NCBI GenBank assembly: GCA_014523665.1 | Contig: JAATVR010000770.1 | Span: 1-5,169, forward strand | DNA: 5,169 nucleotides | Reading direction: 5' to 3' | Source: Nitrososphaerales archaeon TH526 | Lineage (GTDB): Archaea > Thermoproteota > Nitrososphaeria > Nitrososphaerales > Nitrososphaeraceae | Shown here: in pieces, positions 1 through 4,686 of the stretch | Layout: each line of letters starts with the position of its first letter | How positions within the stretch are numbered: the stretch's first letter is position 1 | Notes under the pieces: model-generated | The model's input: the letters and a program-made list of their open reading frames with translations, nothing else | Databases searched by the model: none | What the model was told of the DNA's origin: nothing | Translations under genes and position numbers: made by a program

Positions 1-230
1 CCATTTTCATGCTCTGGCCAGTAGTGGGCAAAAATCTCAAATGTTTTTCTGCCCAAAAGAAGATCTGCAGGTTTCATCTGTTTTTCCATGACTTTACCAT
101 AAACTTCGTCAAAATAAGGTGCAACCCAACCGCCATATTTGAAACCGCCTGATGTATCTTCATCAGGTGCACCAGGTGCCTGCATTACTCCATCTAATGT
201 AATCATTGATAAGACGATTATTTTTCTCAT
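1..230 (-). CDS. RibD/DHFR-like family reductase, N-terminal part (runs off left edge)
   Basis: The first 76 codons of a gene reading leftward out of the window. The protein starts MRKIIVLSMITLDGVM, the typical first strand and loop of the RibD C-terminal/dihydrofolate-reductase-like fold. LLLGRKTFE (residues 57-65) and the following YWP (70-72) match the conserved 'LGRxTYE..a.YWP' segment that forms part of the NADPH-binding region. Known members are about 180-200 residues, so roughly 110 residues are missing. Members are cytoplasmic NAD(P)H-dependent reductases; most in this branch have no defined substrate, and nothing visible here separates true folate or riboflavin enzymes from the broad 'dihydrofolate reductase family protein' group. 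The ATG at 228-230 is supported by a perfect Shine-Dalgarno just upstream. An AT-rich stretch (259-268, reading TTTTTAAAG on the minus strand) might be its TATA box, but the spacing is not ideal. The family call is confident; the exact function is unknown. Confidence 0.88.
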   Translation of the reverse strand, partial: MRKIIVLSMITLDGVMQAPGAPDEDTSGGFKYGGWVAPYFDEVYGKVMEKQMKPADLLLGRKTFEIFAHYWPEHEN

Positions 231-236
231 ATTATT

Positions 237-245
237 TCACCTCCT
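237..245 (-). promoter_or_regulatory. Perfect Shine-Dalgarno of the RibD/DHFR-like gene
   Basis: On the minus strand the sequence is AGGAGGTGA, followed by six bases and then ATG. This is a nine-base match to the anti-Shine-Dalgarno end of 16S rRNA (…TCACCTCCT). It fixes the start of the gene at 230. No other ORF in the window has a comparable site, which may mean this gene has a separate history or is translated unusually well. Confidence 0.85.
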
Positions 246-299
246 CTTAAAATTTATTCTTTAAAAAGCTTCTTCAAAATTGGTTTTGTTACGATACAA

Positions 300-455
300 A
301 TCTTGCCAACAAAGATCGGTTCTGCTACCGCAGAGCAACTTATAGAATTGCAGAAATCACTAGCTGACAAATTCGGTGTAAAGCATATCATTATCGACTC
401 CTATGTGTATTGTTGCCAGGAACGTAAATATTTGCATCATCAAAAAGGTCTATAG
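300..455 (+). pseudogene. Unidentified protein-like fragment without a start codon
   Basis: A reading frame that ends at TAG 453-455 and has strongly protein-like composition: TKIGSATAEQLIELQKSLAD followed by KFGVKHIIIDSY. The first part would form an amphipathic helix and the second a beta strand, a normal alpha/beta arrangement. There is no ATG in the frame. The frame stays open upstream through about 246, but that stretch looks less protein-like. The tail after IIIDSY (YCCQERKYLHHQKGL) also looks less native, so the real gene may have been cut or frameshifted there. I do not recognise the family. It may be an internal fragment of a decayed gene; chance coding appearance cannot be excluded. 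Confidence 0.3.
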
Positions 456-457
456 GA

Positions 458-607
458 TTAATGCAGGGAAATACTGGATAAAGATTTATCATCATCAGTA
501 TCTTTTTGATCTGGATTCTTATTGTGAGGGCTGTTATCTTTTGCTTCAGGTACTCCATCATAATCAGTAGTCACATTCGCTTCCCTGCCCATCACCATCA
601 TTATCAT
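458..607 (-). CDS. Small acidic hypothetical protein (49 aa)
   Basis: An ORF from ATG (605-607) to TAA (458-460). After a Met-rich start (MIMMVMGREAN) the protein is hydrophilic and rich in Asp, Asn and Lys, with stretches DYDGVPEAKDNSP and DQKDTDDDKSLSS. Such a tail would be disordered. There is no Shine-Dalgarno and no convincing TATA box at the right distance. Repetitive CATCATTATCATT at the 5' end creates the run of Met/Ile codons and could be accidental. It lies tail to tail with the 300-455 fragment, their stop codons only 2 bp apart. Either a lineage-specific small protein, the end of a decayed larger one, or chance. Confidence 0.27.
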   Translation of the reverse strand: MIMMVMGREANVTTDYDGVPEAKDNSPHNKNPDQKDTDDDKSLSSISLH

Positions 608-659
608 TTTATCATATAACCCCAAAATGAAAGAAAGCGGCCAATTCTAACTAATCTAA

Positions 660-779
660 TTACATTATCTCCTCGTCCGTTGAGAATGCTGCAGCAGTAG
701 CTATTCTTGCAAGCCGTTGTGACTTAAGATACTCTATTTCCTTTTGAGAAAGTATCGAGTTAGTCATTGATATCGACAT
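660..779 (-). pseudogene. Truncated N-terminus of a PPOX-class FMN/F420-dependent protein
   Basis: A 39-codon ORF (ATG 777-779, stop TAA 660-662). Residues 10-28, LSQKEIEYLKSQRLARIAT, match the characteristic opening of pyridoxamine-5'-phosphate-oxidase-like proteins, especially the PPOX-class F420-dependent group ('f(t)ekEi.yLksqrLaRiATv.pdG.Phv.pv'). In intact proteins this helix leads into the first strand of the split beta-barrel that binds FMN or F420, and the protein continues for another 100 or more residues. Here the homology stops right after 'RIAT': the expected 'DGxPhvvPV' is replaced by AAAFSTDEEIM and a stop. The piece cannot fold into the cofactor-binding barrel, so I read it as a remnant left by a deletion or recombination breakpoint near 690-700. 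The family assignment is by motif recognition. Confidence 0.62.
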
Positions 780-928
780 AACATGATAAAAGATAAACGT
801 AACGATATGTCTTAACCTAACACTAGTTAAAAATTAATTATTTTTGTGGCTGTTAAATATTATAGGAACTATTCTTGGCTGAGGGATATCCCAAACTACA
901 AGAATACTATAAAGAATTGTCATTAGAG
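780..928. other. Spacer with no supported gene
   Basis: AT-rich sequence between the PPOX remnant and the next broken gene. It includes AATTAATTATTTTTG around 833-847, which could carry a promoter for the minus-strand remnant but lies more than 50 bases from its ATG. A short plus-strand open stretch (866-952) without ATG reads somewhat protein-like (LAEGYPKLQEYYKELSLELS) but is too short to call. No RNA gene is visible. Confidence 0.4.
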
Positions 929-1263
929 CTATCGATCAGCATCATCATCTAGAAACTTAACCTTATCTCGGACTAGTCTCTTTATCGCTTCCTCACTATG
1001 CGTGTCATCACCTATTATTTCATAAAGTATATTCGGGTTAAAGTATTCGCTTGCAAACCATTTTTATGATTAGGATTCAGATGTTTATAATAATCAAATA
1101 TCTTTCTACGAAGATCTATTGCTTCTTTTTCAGTTTCATATGTAATCGGAAACTCTCGAACTATGTTCTGTTCATAATTGTTCATAATTTCTAATTGTTT
1201 CTGATATCCTATTGAAGCAGTTACTACAAATTCTTCTGACCCATAACCTAGAATTAAACTAAT
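929..1263 (-). pseudogene. Frameshifted hypothetical gene (about 100 aa when repaired)
   Basis: Two minus-strand frames join into one protein-like sequence. Frame 1 is open from 1263 (after a TGA) and reads LGYGSEEFVVTASIGYQ, then KQLEIMNNYEQ from ATG 1185, then REFPITYETEKEAIDLRRKI and FDYYKHLNPNHKN. It then loses coherence and stops at TAA 1015-1017. From TGG 1058-1060 the -1 frame continues naturally: WFASEYFNPNILYEIIGDDT, then HSEEAIKRLVRDKVKFLDDD, ending at TAG 929-931. The switch lies at an A5 run (1061-1065), so loss of one A from an original A6 explains it. Upstream, another frame (1262-1303) offers RYVIDDGVLACEL, hinting at a second one-base loss near 1264, and ORF 1308-1379 (minus) reads INFVIGSDFSGDYSRIH. 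This suggests a longer decayed gene. I do not recognise the family; the repaired product looks soluble, acidic and mostly helical. A sequencing error in the homopolymer or programmed slippage is possible, but the second shift favours a pseudogene. Confidence 0.55.
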
Positions 1264-1307
1264 TCACATGCTAGGACACCGTCGTCGATTACATATCTGA
1301 CCGCTCA

Positions 1308-1379
1308 TTAGTGTATCCTTGAGTAATCACCACTGAAGTCTGAACCTATAACAAAATTAATTAGAAACGGTCCTAACAT
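1308..1379 (-). pseudogene. Short ORF, possible 5' piece of the 929-1263 remnant
   Basis: A 23-codon ORF (ATG 1377-1379 to TAA 1308-1310) reading MLGPFLINFVIGSDFSGDYS followed by RIH. It is on the same strand and immediately upstream of the frameshifted gene, and the intervening bases carry protein-like peptides in the other two frames (TNERSDM; RYVIDDGVLACEL). This pattern fits one gene broken by several indels, but the peptide is too short to prove it. The rest of 1264-1441 shows no other gene or RNA. Confidence 0.2.
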
Positions 1380-1441
1380 ACTTCCAGTTTAGTCCTATTC
1401 CTGTACAGTCGAATTTCTAATCGATAAGTAGTCCGTACTCT

Positions 1442-1712
1442 TTGGATGATCCCTTAAATGAGGATACGGCTTTGAAAAAGTTTGATAATGTGGCAACGTG
1501 TTAAGGGGTTACAAGAAGTTTTAGAAAAAGGTAAGAATATGAAATGGGGTGGGAGAAATAGACTAATAGATAATCATGTTCATTTTAGCTGCATTCTTTT
1601 CTTCCATTATCTTCGAAGTTATTTCCTGATGCTTTTCAAGGGTTTGTCCTCACATTCTACGAGGAAAGCAGCTGAAGCTTTTATTAAAATAAAGTTTGGG
1701 GATGGACGCTAA
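1442..1712 (+). pseudogene. Broken unidentified gene, frameshift near 1485-1490
   Basis: A continuous frame runs from TTG 1482 (first ATG 1488) to TAA 1710-1712 and encodes up to 76 residues. Its first part, MWQRVKGLQEVLEKGKNMKW, reads as a basic amphipathic helix, while the middle (HVHFSCILFFHYLRSYFLML) and end look less coherent. Just upstream, another frame from 1442 reads LDDPLNEDTALKKFDNVATC and stops at 1502-1504. Joining FDN to WQRVKG with a +1 shift makes one natural-looking helical stretch, so a one-base insertion in a once longer gene is likely. There is no Shine-Dalgarno and no clear promoter. It ends 2 bp from the stop of the convergent secreted-protein gene. The family is unknown, and the ORF may be non-functional or spurious. 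Confidence 0.25.
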
Positions 1713-1714
1713 AT

Positions 1715-2452
1715 CTATTTTGCGATTATATTATTTTTTACATCCATTGCAAAAGCTGGTTCTGTACAACCTACGTCGGGACAGCTCAGGCTTGATCTAA
1801 AGTGAACGGTATGATTGCCTGGTGTAAGTGGCTCAGATATTATGTACCACCCATCAGCTACAACTTGAGATGGTCCACCCTCCACTACCCCAAATATTCC
1901 GTTATCAGGAAATTTGACCTGAAATGGTTCTGTGGGCTGAATTCTATATCTAAGGAGATCATCATAAGTATATTCCTCATTATCTATCTTTAAGTACAGA
2001 CTGTTAACGCCATCTTGGTCTTTCTTTGCAGCATTCGTCAGATCCTCAACTGATGCACCTGGGATTTCTTTATCGGACTGTTCCACCTCCATTACTGGAA
2101 TGAGAAGACCTTTGCCAGCTGGAACAGTACACGTCCTTTCAATTTTTCCTTCTCCTGGACCTAAATAGAAAACCGACGAATTAGTATTGGTTTGGCCGAC
2201 AGTACACTTGTCCCCTTTAGTATCGTCCATAGGACTCTCACTTGCTGGTACTGATAGTAGCCATTTCCAGAAGTTTTGTGCATGTTCATCATATGTTAGA
2301 CCATAAGGCTCACTATCTGGCGGAAAAATACTTAATGAATTTGAAGCGGCGACAGGTGTTAATGTAGAATAGGGTATTATTACAACTAAGAAAGTTGCCA
2401 ACAAAAAACAGATAGACTTGTTCAATTTTGATTGATTTGTGACACATTCCAA
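1715..2452 (-). CDS. Secreted hypothetical protein, Nitrososphaeria-type family
   Basis: A 245-residue protein with a clear Sec signal peptide: positive n-region (K9, K12), hydrophobic core at about residues 14-28 (ICFLLATFLVVIIPY) and a likely cleavage site after PVAA (residues 33-36). The mature part is acidic and probably beta-rich. Landmarks are YGLTYDEHAQNFWKWLLSVP (50-69), ERTCTVPAGKGLLIPV (105-120), LLRYRIQP (166-173), VVADGWYIISEPLTPGNHTVHF (about 197-218) and two likely disulphide pairs, C83/C108 and C224/C229. The same motif order is familiar from a family of uncharacterised secreted proteins in ammonia-oxidising archaea; I know of no assigned function and see no catalytic motif. 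The start is TTG at 2450-2452. No ATG is available in frame upstream, because a stop lies 27 bases before the TTG, and this start gives a complete signal peptide. It is divergent from the membrane protein at 2495, suggesting a shared regulatory region. There is no Shine-Dalgarno, so a leaderless transcript is plausible. Confidence 0.88.
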   Translation of the reverse strand: MECVTNQSKLNKSICFLLATFLVVIIPYSTLTPVAASNSLSIFPPDSEPYGLTYDEHAQNFWKWLLSVPASESPMDDTKGDKCTVGQTNTNSSVFYLGPGEGKIERTCTVPAGKGLLIPVMEVEQSDKEIPGASVEDLTNAAKKDQDGVNSLYLKIDNEEYTYDDLLRYRIQPTEPFQVKFPDNGIFGVVEGGPSQVVADGWYIISEPLTPGNHTVHFRSSLSCPDVGCTEPAFAMDVKNNIIAK

Positions 2453-2494
2453 TACAAAAGGATTATGTTCAGCCTCTTATCTAGTTAGTCAAGT
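2453..2494. promoter_or_regulatory. 42-bp divergent intergenic region
   Basis: The entire space between two genes transcribed away from each other. Two leaderless archaeal promoters would need TATA elements about 25 bases upstream of each start, so their boxes must overlap each other or lie against the other gene's start. Candidates are weak: TTATCTAG (2478-2485; CTAGATAA on the minus strand) and GATTATG (2461-2467). No Shine-Dalgarno is present for either gene. Co-regulation is inferred from geometry only. Confidence 0.4.
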
Positions 2495-3838
2495 TTGCAA
2501 TCAGAGCTTGGAATATCACTCAGTCGCAGGAAGTTTTTGTGTATTGTATTGGCATTAATAGTCATCATGTTAATTGACACTTCAGTCGTAAAGATATATG
2601 AGATTATCGACAAAGATTTCGTCCCTTCTCAAGTTAAGATTCTGTTATTTTCTGGTGAGGCATTATTATGTCTACTATTACAGTTTTTGTTATTAAAACA
2701 GGTATGGAATTCCTTTAAAACGAATCAGTCGCATAGCCGATTACAGGTCAGAATCGCATTAATCTCACTTTCTGTATTAGGAACATTAATAGCAATCATG
2801 ATTTTTCAATTGTATTATTACAATCACTATAGTTCCTTTCTCACAATTGCTATAATTATAATAAGTTATGGTACAGCGGGAAGTTTCATAATATGGCTTT
2901 CATGGTTGTTTTTGTCATGGTATAGATCAACTCATAAATTCATCATATTCTTGTATTTTATATCGATGTCGTTGATAGCATTTAACTTAATTATTACAGC
3001 TACTTTTGCAAGTGGAAAAGTTACTGATAGGCCAGATCAAATCGGAGCGTATGTCGGAGGTGGTGGAGACATATCCGGTGGCAGGTATATAATATTAGAT
3101 ACAATTTATAGAATTTCTTCATTCACGTCCTTTATTGGTATATGGCTTACGACGGCAATACTAATGACCTATTACAGAGAGAAATTACTCAGTACAATAG
3201 CATACTGGATTATAATGTTGATACCGCTTGTTTTTTTCATTATTACTTATTTTTATCAGTTCATCTTAGGTAGTACTTTGAGATCATACTTAGAATTTGA
3301 TCCAGTAACCTACTCTATTGTATTAGTAGCATTTCTTTCTTTGAACAAGCCTATTGGGGGCTTGGTATTCGGTATTGCGTTCTGGAATACGGCAAGAACA
3401 CTAAGTTACGAAAAGAAGATTAGAACGTGTATGCTTATTTCTGGATGGGGCATATTCTTGATATTTGCAGCTAATCAGGGTATAACACAACAAACTACTC
3501 CGTTTCCTCCTTTTGGAATCCCAACCATAACGATATTAAATATATCAGCATACTTGGTACTGTTAGGGATTTACAACTCAGCAAAACTTGTGTCGGTGAA
3601 TAATGATTTACGTAAATCCATATACAAGCATGCAATCGAATCAAAGATGCTGAACTTAATTGGCCATGCGGAAATGGAAAGAGAAATTCAAAAAACAGTA
3701 ACAAAAATCATCCAAAGTCAGGAAAATATAGAAGAAGAAAAAGAAGTAGGAATTGAGCTGGACCAGGATGAATTAAGAAAATATCTAGACGTTGTAATAA
3801 AGGAAGTTAAAATGAAAGGAACAAACGGAAGCGTCTAG
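2495..3838 (+). CDS. Polytopic membrane protein (about 10 TM) with acidic cytoplasmic tail
   Basis: A 447-residue integral membrane protein. Hydrophobic segments are at about residues 14-33, 49-67, 86-107, 115-142, 148-171, 206-226, 232-258, 272-296, 312-327 and 343-363. A long loop between segments 5 and 6 carries a glycine cluster, GGGGDISGG (188-196). The C-terminal 80 residues are soluble and helical: KSIYKHAIESKMLNLIGHAE (374-393), then MEREIQKTVTKI, a Glu-rich stretch (EENIEEEKEV region, 410-418) and DQDELRKYLDVVIKEVKM (423-440). This architecture, including the '..G.AEME.EIQ..V.KI' tail, resembles a multi-copy uncharacterised membrane family in Nitrososphaerales. No kinase, transporter or protease motif is visible. 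Sensor or scaffold roles are possible because the tail looks like an interaction or linker helix. The start is TTG 2495-2497, three codons after an in-frame TAG; the first ATG (codon 25) would remove much of TM1. It is divergent from the secreted-protein gene. Confidence 0.85.
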   Translation: MQSELGISLSRRKFLCIVLALIVIMLIDTSVVKIYEIIDKDFVPSQVKILLFSGEALLCLLLQFLLLKQVWNSFKTNQSHSRLQVRIALISLSVLGTLIAIMIFQLYYYNHYSSFLTIAIIIISYGTAGSFIIWLSWLFLSWYRSTHKFIIFLYFISMSLIAFNLIITATFASGKVTDRPDQIGAYVGGGGDISGGRYIILDTIYRISSFTSFIGIWLTTAILMTYYREKLLSTIAYWIIMLIPLVFFIITYFYQFILGSTLRSYLEFDPVTYSIVLVAFLSLNKPIGGLVFGIAFWNTARTLSYEKKIRTCMLISGWGIFLIFAANQGITQQTTPFPPFGIPTITILNISAYLVLLGIYNSAKLVSVNNDLRKSIYKHAIESKMLNLIGHAEMEREIQKTVTKIIQSQENIEEEKEVGIELDQDELRKYLDVVIKEVKMKGTNGSV

Positions 3839-3881
3839 TACAACTGTTTATACAACATAAGACGAGCCTAAATTGTCATTT

Positions 3882-3899
3882 GCTCCAGCTATATGGAGC
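3882..3899 (+). terminator. Hairpin downstream of the membrane-protein gene
   Basis: A perfect 6-bp inverted repeat, GCTCCA/TGGAGC, with a six-base loop (GCTATA), extendable by two G-T wobble pairs on the RNA. It begins 43 bases after the stop codon. A T-run, the usual archaeal termination signal, does not follow closely, so it may be an mRNA 3'-end stabiliser or a chance hairpin instead. Confidence 0.35.
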
Positions 3900-3923
3900 G
3901 GTAGACGATCAGGGTTCTAGTTC

Positions 3924-3939
3924 AAGAAGAAATCTTCTT
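3924..3939. repeat. 16-bp dyad AAGAAGA-AA-TCTTCTT
   Basis: Perfect 7-bp arms separated by two bases; flanking TTC/GAA extend the symmetry imperfectly (one extra T). With only two central bases, as RNA it would fold with a four-base loop. As DNA it has the form of a dimeric regulator's operator. It sits between the hairpin and the AT-rich repeats. No regulator gene is nearby, so its role is open. Confidence 0.35.
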
Positions 3940-3964
3940 TGAAATTGGCAGTTAAAATCATATA

Positions 3965-4023
3965 ATATCATATTATCAGATAATTATCATATATCATATT
4001 ATTAGTATATATCATATTATTAG
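3965..4023. repeat. AT-rich direct repeats (15-bp unit, three copies)
   Basis: The unit ATATCATATTATTAG occurs exactly at 3991-4005 and 4009-4023, and with one mismatch (T to C) at 3965-3979. Partial copies of the CATAT(A)AT theme fill the gaps (3955-3990). Copy spacing is 26 and 18 bp. The block is almost pure A/T and lies just upstream of the best TATA box in the window. It could be a binding-site array, a DNA-unwinding element, or simple slippage-grown AT sequence. Confidence 0.7.
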
Positions 4024-4053
4024 CATAAAATTCTTATTCATAGAACTCGAATA

Positions 4054-4063
4054 CTTAAATATA
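4054..4063 (+). promoter_or_regulatory. Archaeal TATA box, CTTAAATATA
   Basis: A close match to the archaeal TATA consensus (TTTAWATA), preceded by CGAATA, which could act as a BRE. The centre is about 24 bases upstream of GTG 4082, fitting a leaderless transcript that starts at or just after this codon. It is the clearest promoter in the window, although no full-length gene follows. Confidence 0.5.
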
Positions 4064-4081
4064 AACGATGGATGCTAGAGC

Positions 4082-4210
4082 GTGAATAAGGCTCCCAACG
4101 ATGATCCAGAGCCAAAGAGGGGGACTATCCATACTGGAAAGTTAAAACCTGATCACATGGAATCTTCTTTATCGCTGGCATCTTCTGAACCCCACCGTCA
4201 CAAAAGGTGA
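4082..4210 (+). CDS. Possible leaderless small basic protein (42 aa)
   Basis: An ORF starting GTG and ending TGA 4208-4210. The sequence opens MNKAPNDDPEPKRGTIHTGK and ends SSEPHRHKR: hydrophilic, Pro- and His-containing, without a transmembrane segment. Its main support is position: the GTG lies at leaderless distance from the TATA box at 4054-4063. An internal ATG (4156) would leave only 17 residues. I do not recognise it. It could be the surviving N-terminus of a longer gene, since the region beyond is full of broken frames, or the promoter may instead drive a non-coding transcript. Confidence 0.3.
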   Translation: MNKAPNDDPEPKRGTIHTGKLKPDHMESSLSLASSEPHRHKR

Positions 4211-4276
4211 TAATCCAGTTAGTGCCTTATCCTTCCTTTGTTTTTTGCGCGCAAATTTTCATTCATGTCAGGTACG

Positions 4277-4393
4277 TCATGCATCAATTGGAGATTCATA
4301 CACATCTCTAGTTTTTCTAGCCACCGACGACATTTATCCTTCTATCAAACCTTTGTAATGGGCATCATCTACTTCTGCCTCATCTCCCAGGGG
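4277..4393 (-). pseudogene. Degenerate minus-strand reading frame with internal stop
   Basis: The minus-strand frame from 4393 reads PLGDEAEVDDAHYKGLIEG, hits TAA at 4334-4336 and continues directly with MSSVARKTRDVYESPIDA before TGA 4277-4279. Both halves have normal protein-like composition in one frame, so a nonsense mutation in a former gene is a simple explanation. The second half also begins with ATG (4331-4333). There is no Shine-Dalgarno and I cannot name a family. It follows another minus-strand remnant (4411-4635), and the two may derive from one decayed gene or operon. Confidence 0.3.
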
Positions 4394-4410
4394 TTAAAGA
4401 ACACGAATCC

Positions 4411-4635
4411 CTAAAGTACGAAGGGTTTTACTAGCCAATACCCGACCAGCAAAGAGATAAGATACCAAGCCAATACAATCCAAGTCAAGGCAAGTCTAAC
4501 TAACTGACTAACTTAACTTTCGATGTTTATTCTTTGCTGCAATTCTAGGGTTTTCTGTACGTTTATGCGTTGGATTTCTTGTATTGCTAAAGTCCTGTTT
4601 GTAACACTAGCGGAGAGTGTGTGTCCTAACCTCAT
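4411..4635 (-). pseudogene. Broken small membrane protein: helical N-part plus TM segment
   Basis: From ATG 4633-4635 the minus strand encodes 40 residues, including TNRTLAIQEIQRI and NVQKTLELQQRINIES, a Gln/Ile/Leu-rich helix with coiled-coil character. It then has TAA at 4513-4515. The same frame stays open for 33 more codons: VSQLVRLALTWIVLAWYLIS followed by LLVGYWLVKPFVL, ending at TAG 4411-4413. Residues from RLALT to YWLV form an unmistakable transmembrane helix. A short amphipathic helix followed by a TM anchor in the same frame suggests one former protein cut by a nonsense codon. Alternatively two tiny proteins exist, but the second lacks an ATG. The stop falls next to tandem TAAC-type tetranucleotides (plus strand 4497-4512), where slippage or mutation is plausible. 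No family is recognised. Confidence 0.35.
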
Positions 4636-4686
4636 TCATCTTTGCGGATACGAATGAATCTAGTTGCTTTGTTCTTACTGCCAACT

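Noticed and set aside
866..952. Plus-strand open stretch reading LAEGYPKLQEYYKELSLELS
   Set aside because: Protein-like but only 28 codons, no ATG, and it overlaps the end of the better-supported minus-strand pseudogene.
1015..1065. Programmed -1 frameshift site in the 929-1263 gene
   Set aside because: The A5 run does not form a proper X XXY YYZ heptamer in frame (T AAA AAT), and a second probable frameshift upstream favours decay.
1802..1993. Plus-strand ORF of 63 aa
   Set aside because: It lies entirely antisense to the secreted-protein gene, whose signal peptide and motifs are clear; composition is consistent with a shadow frame.
3495..3704. Minus-strand ORF of 69 aa
   Set aside because: Antisense to the membrane-protein gene's last TM segments and tail; no independent start signal or motif.
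3955..4023. AT-rich repeats considered as a CRISPR array
   Set aside because: Units are 15 bp, nearly pure A/T and separated by only 3-11 bp, without unique spacers of about 30 bp; no cas gene is nearby.
4267..4413. Plus-strand ORF of about 48 aa starting MSGTSCINWRF
   Set aside because: It overlaps the minus-strand remnants, has no promoter or ribosome-binding site, and its Ser/His/Phe-rich composition looks like an opposite-strand shadow.
4411..4517. Possible tRNA or other structured RNA in the CCAAG/TAAC-rich stretch
   Set aside because: I find no cloverleaf, no T-loop GTTCRA motif and no matching acceptor arms; the stretch is better explained by the minus-strand TM-encoding frame and tandem TAAC units.
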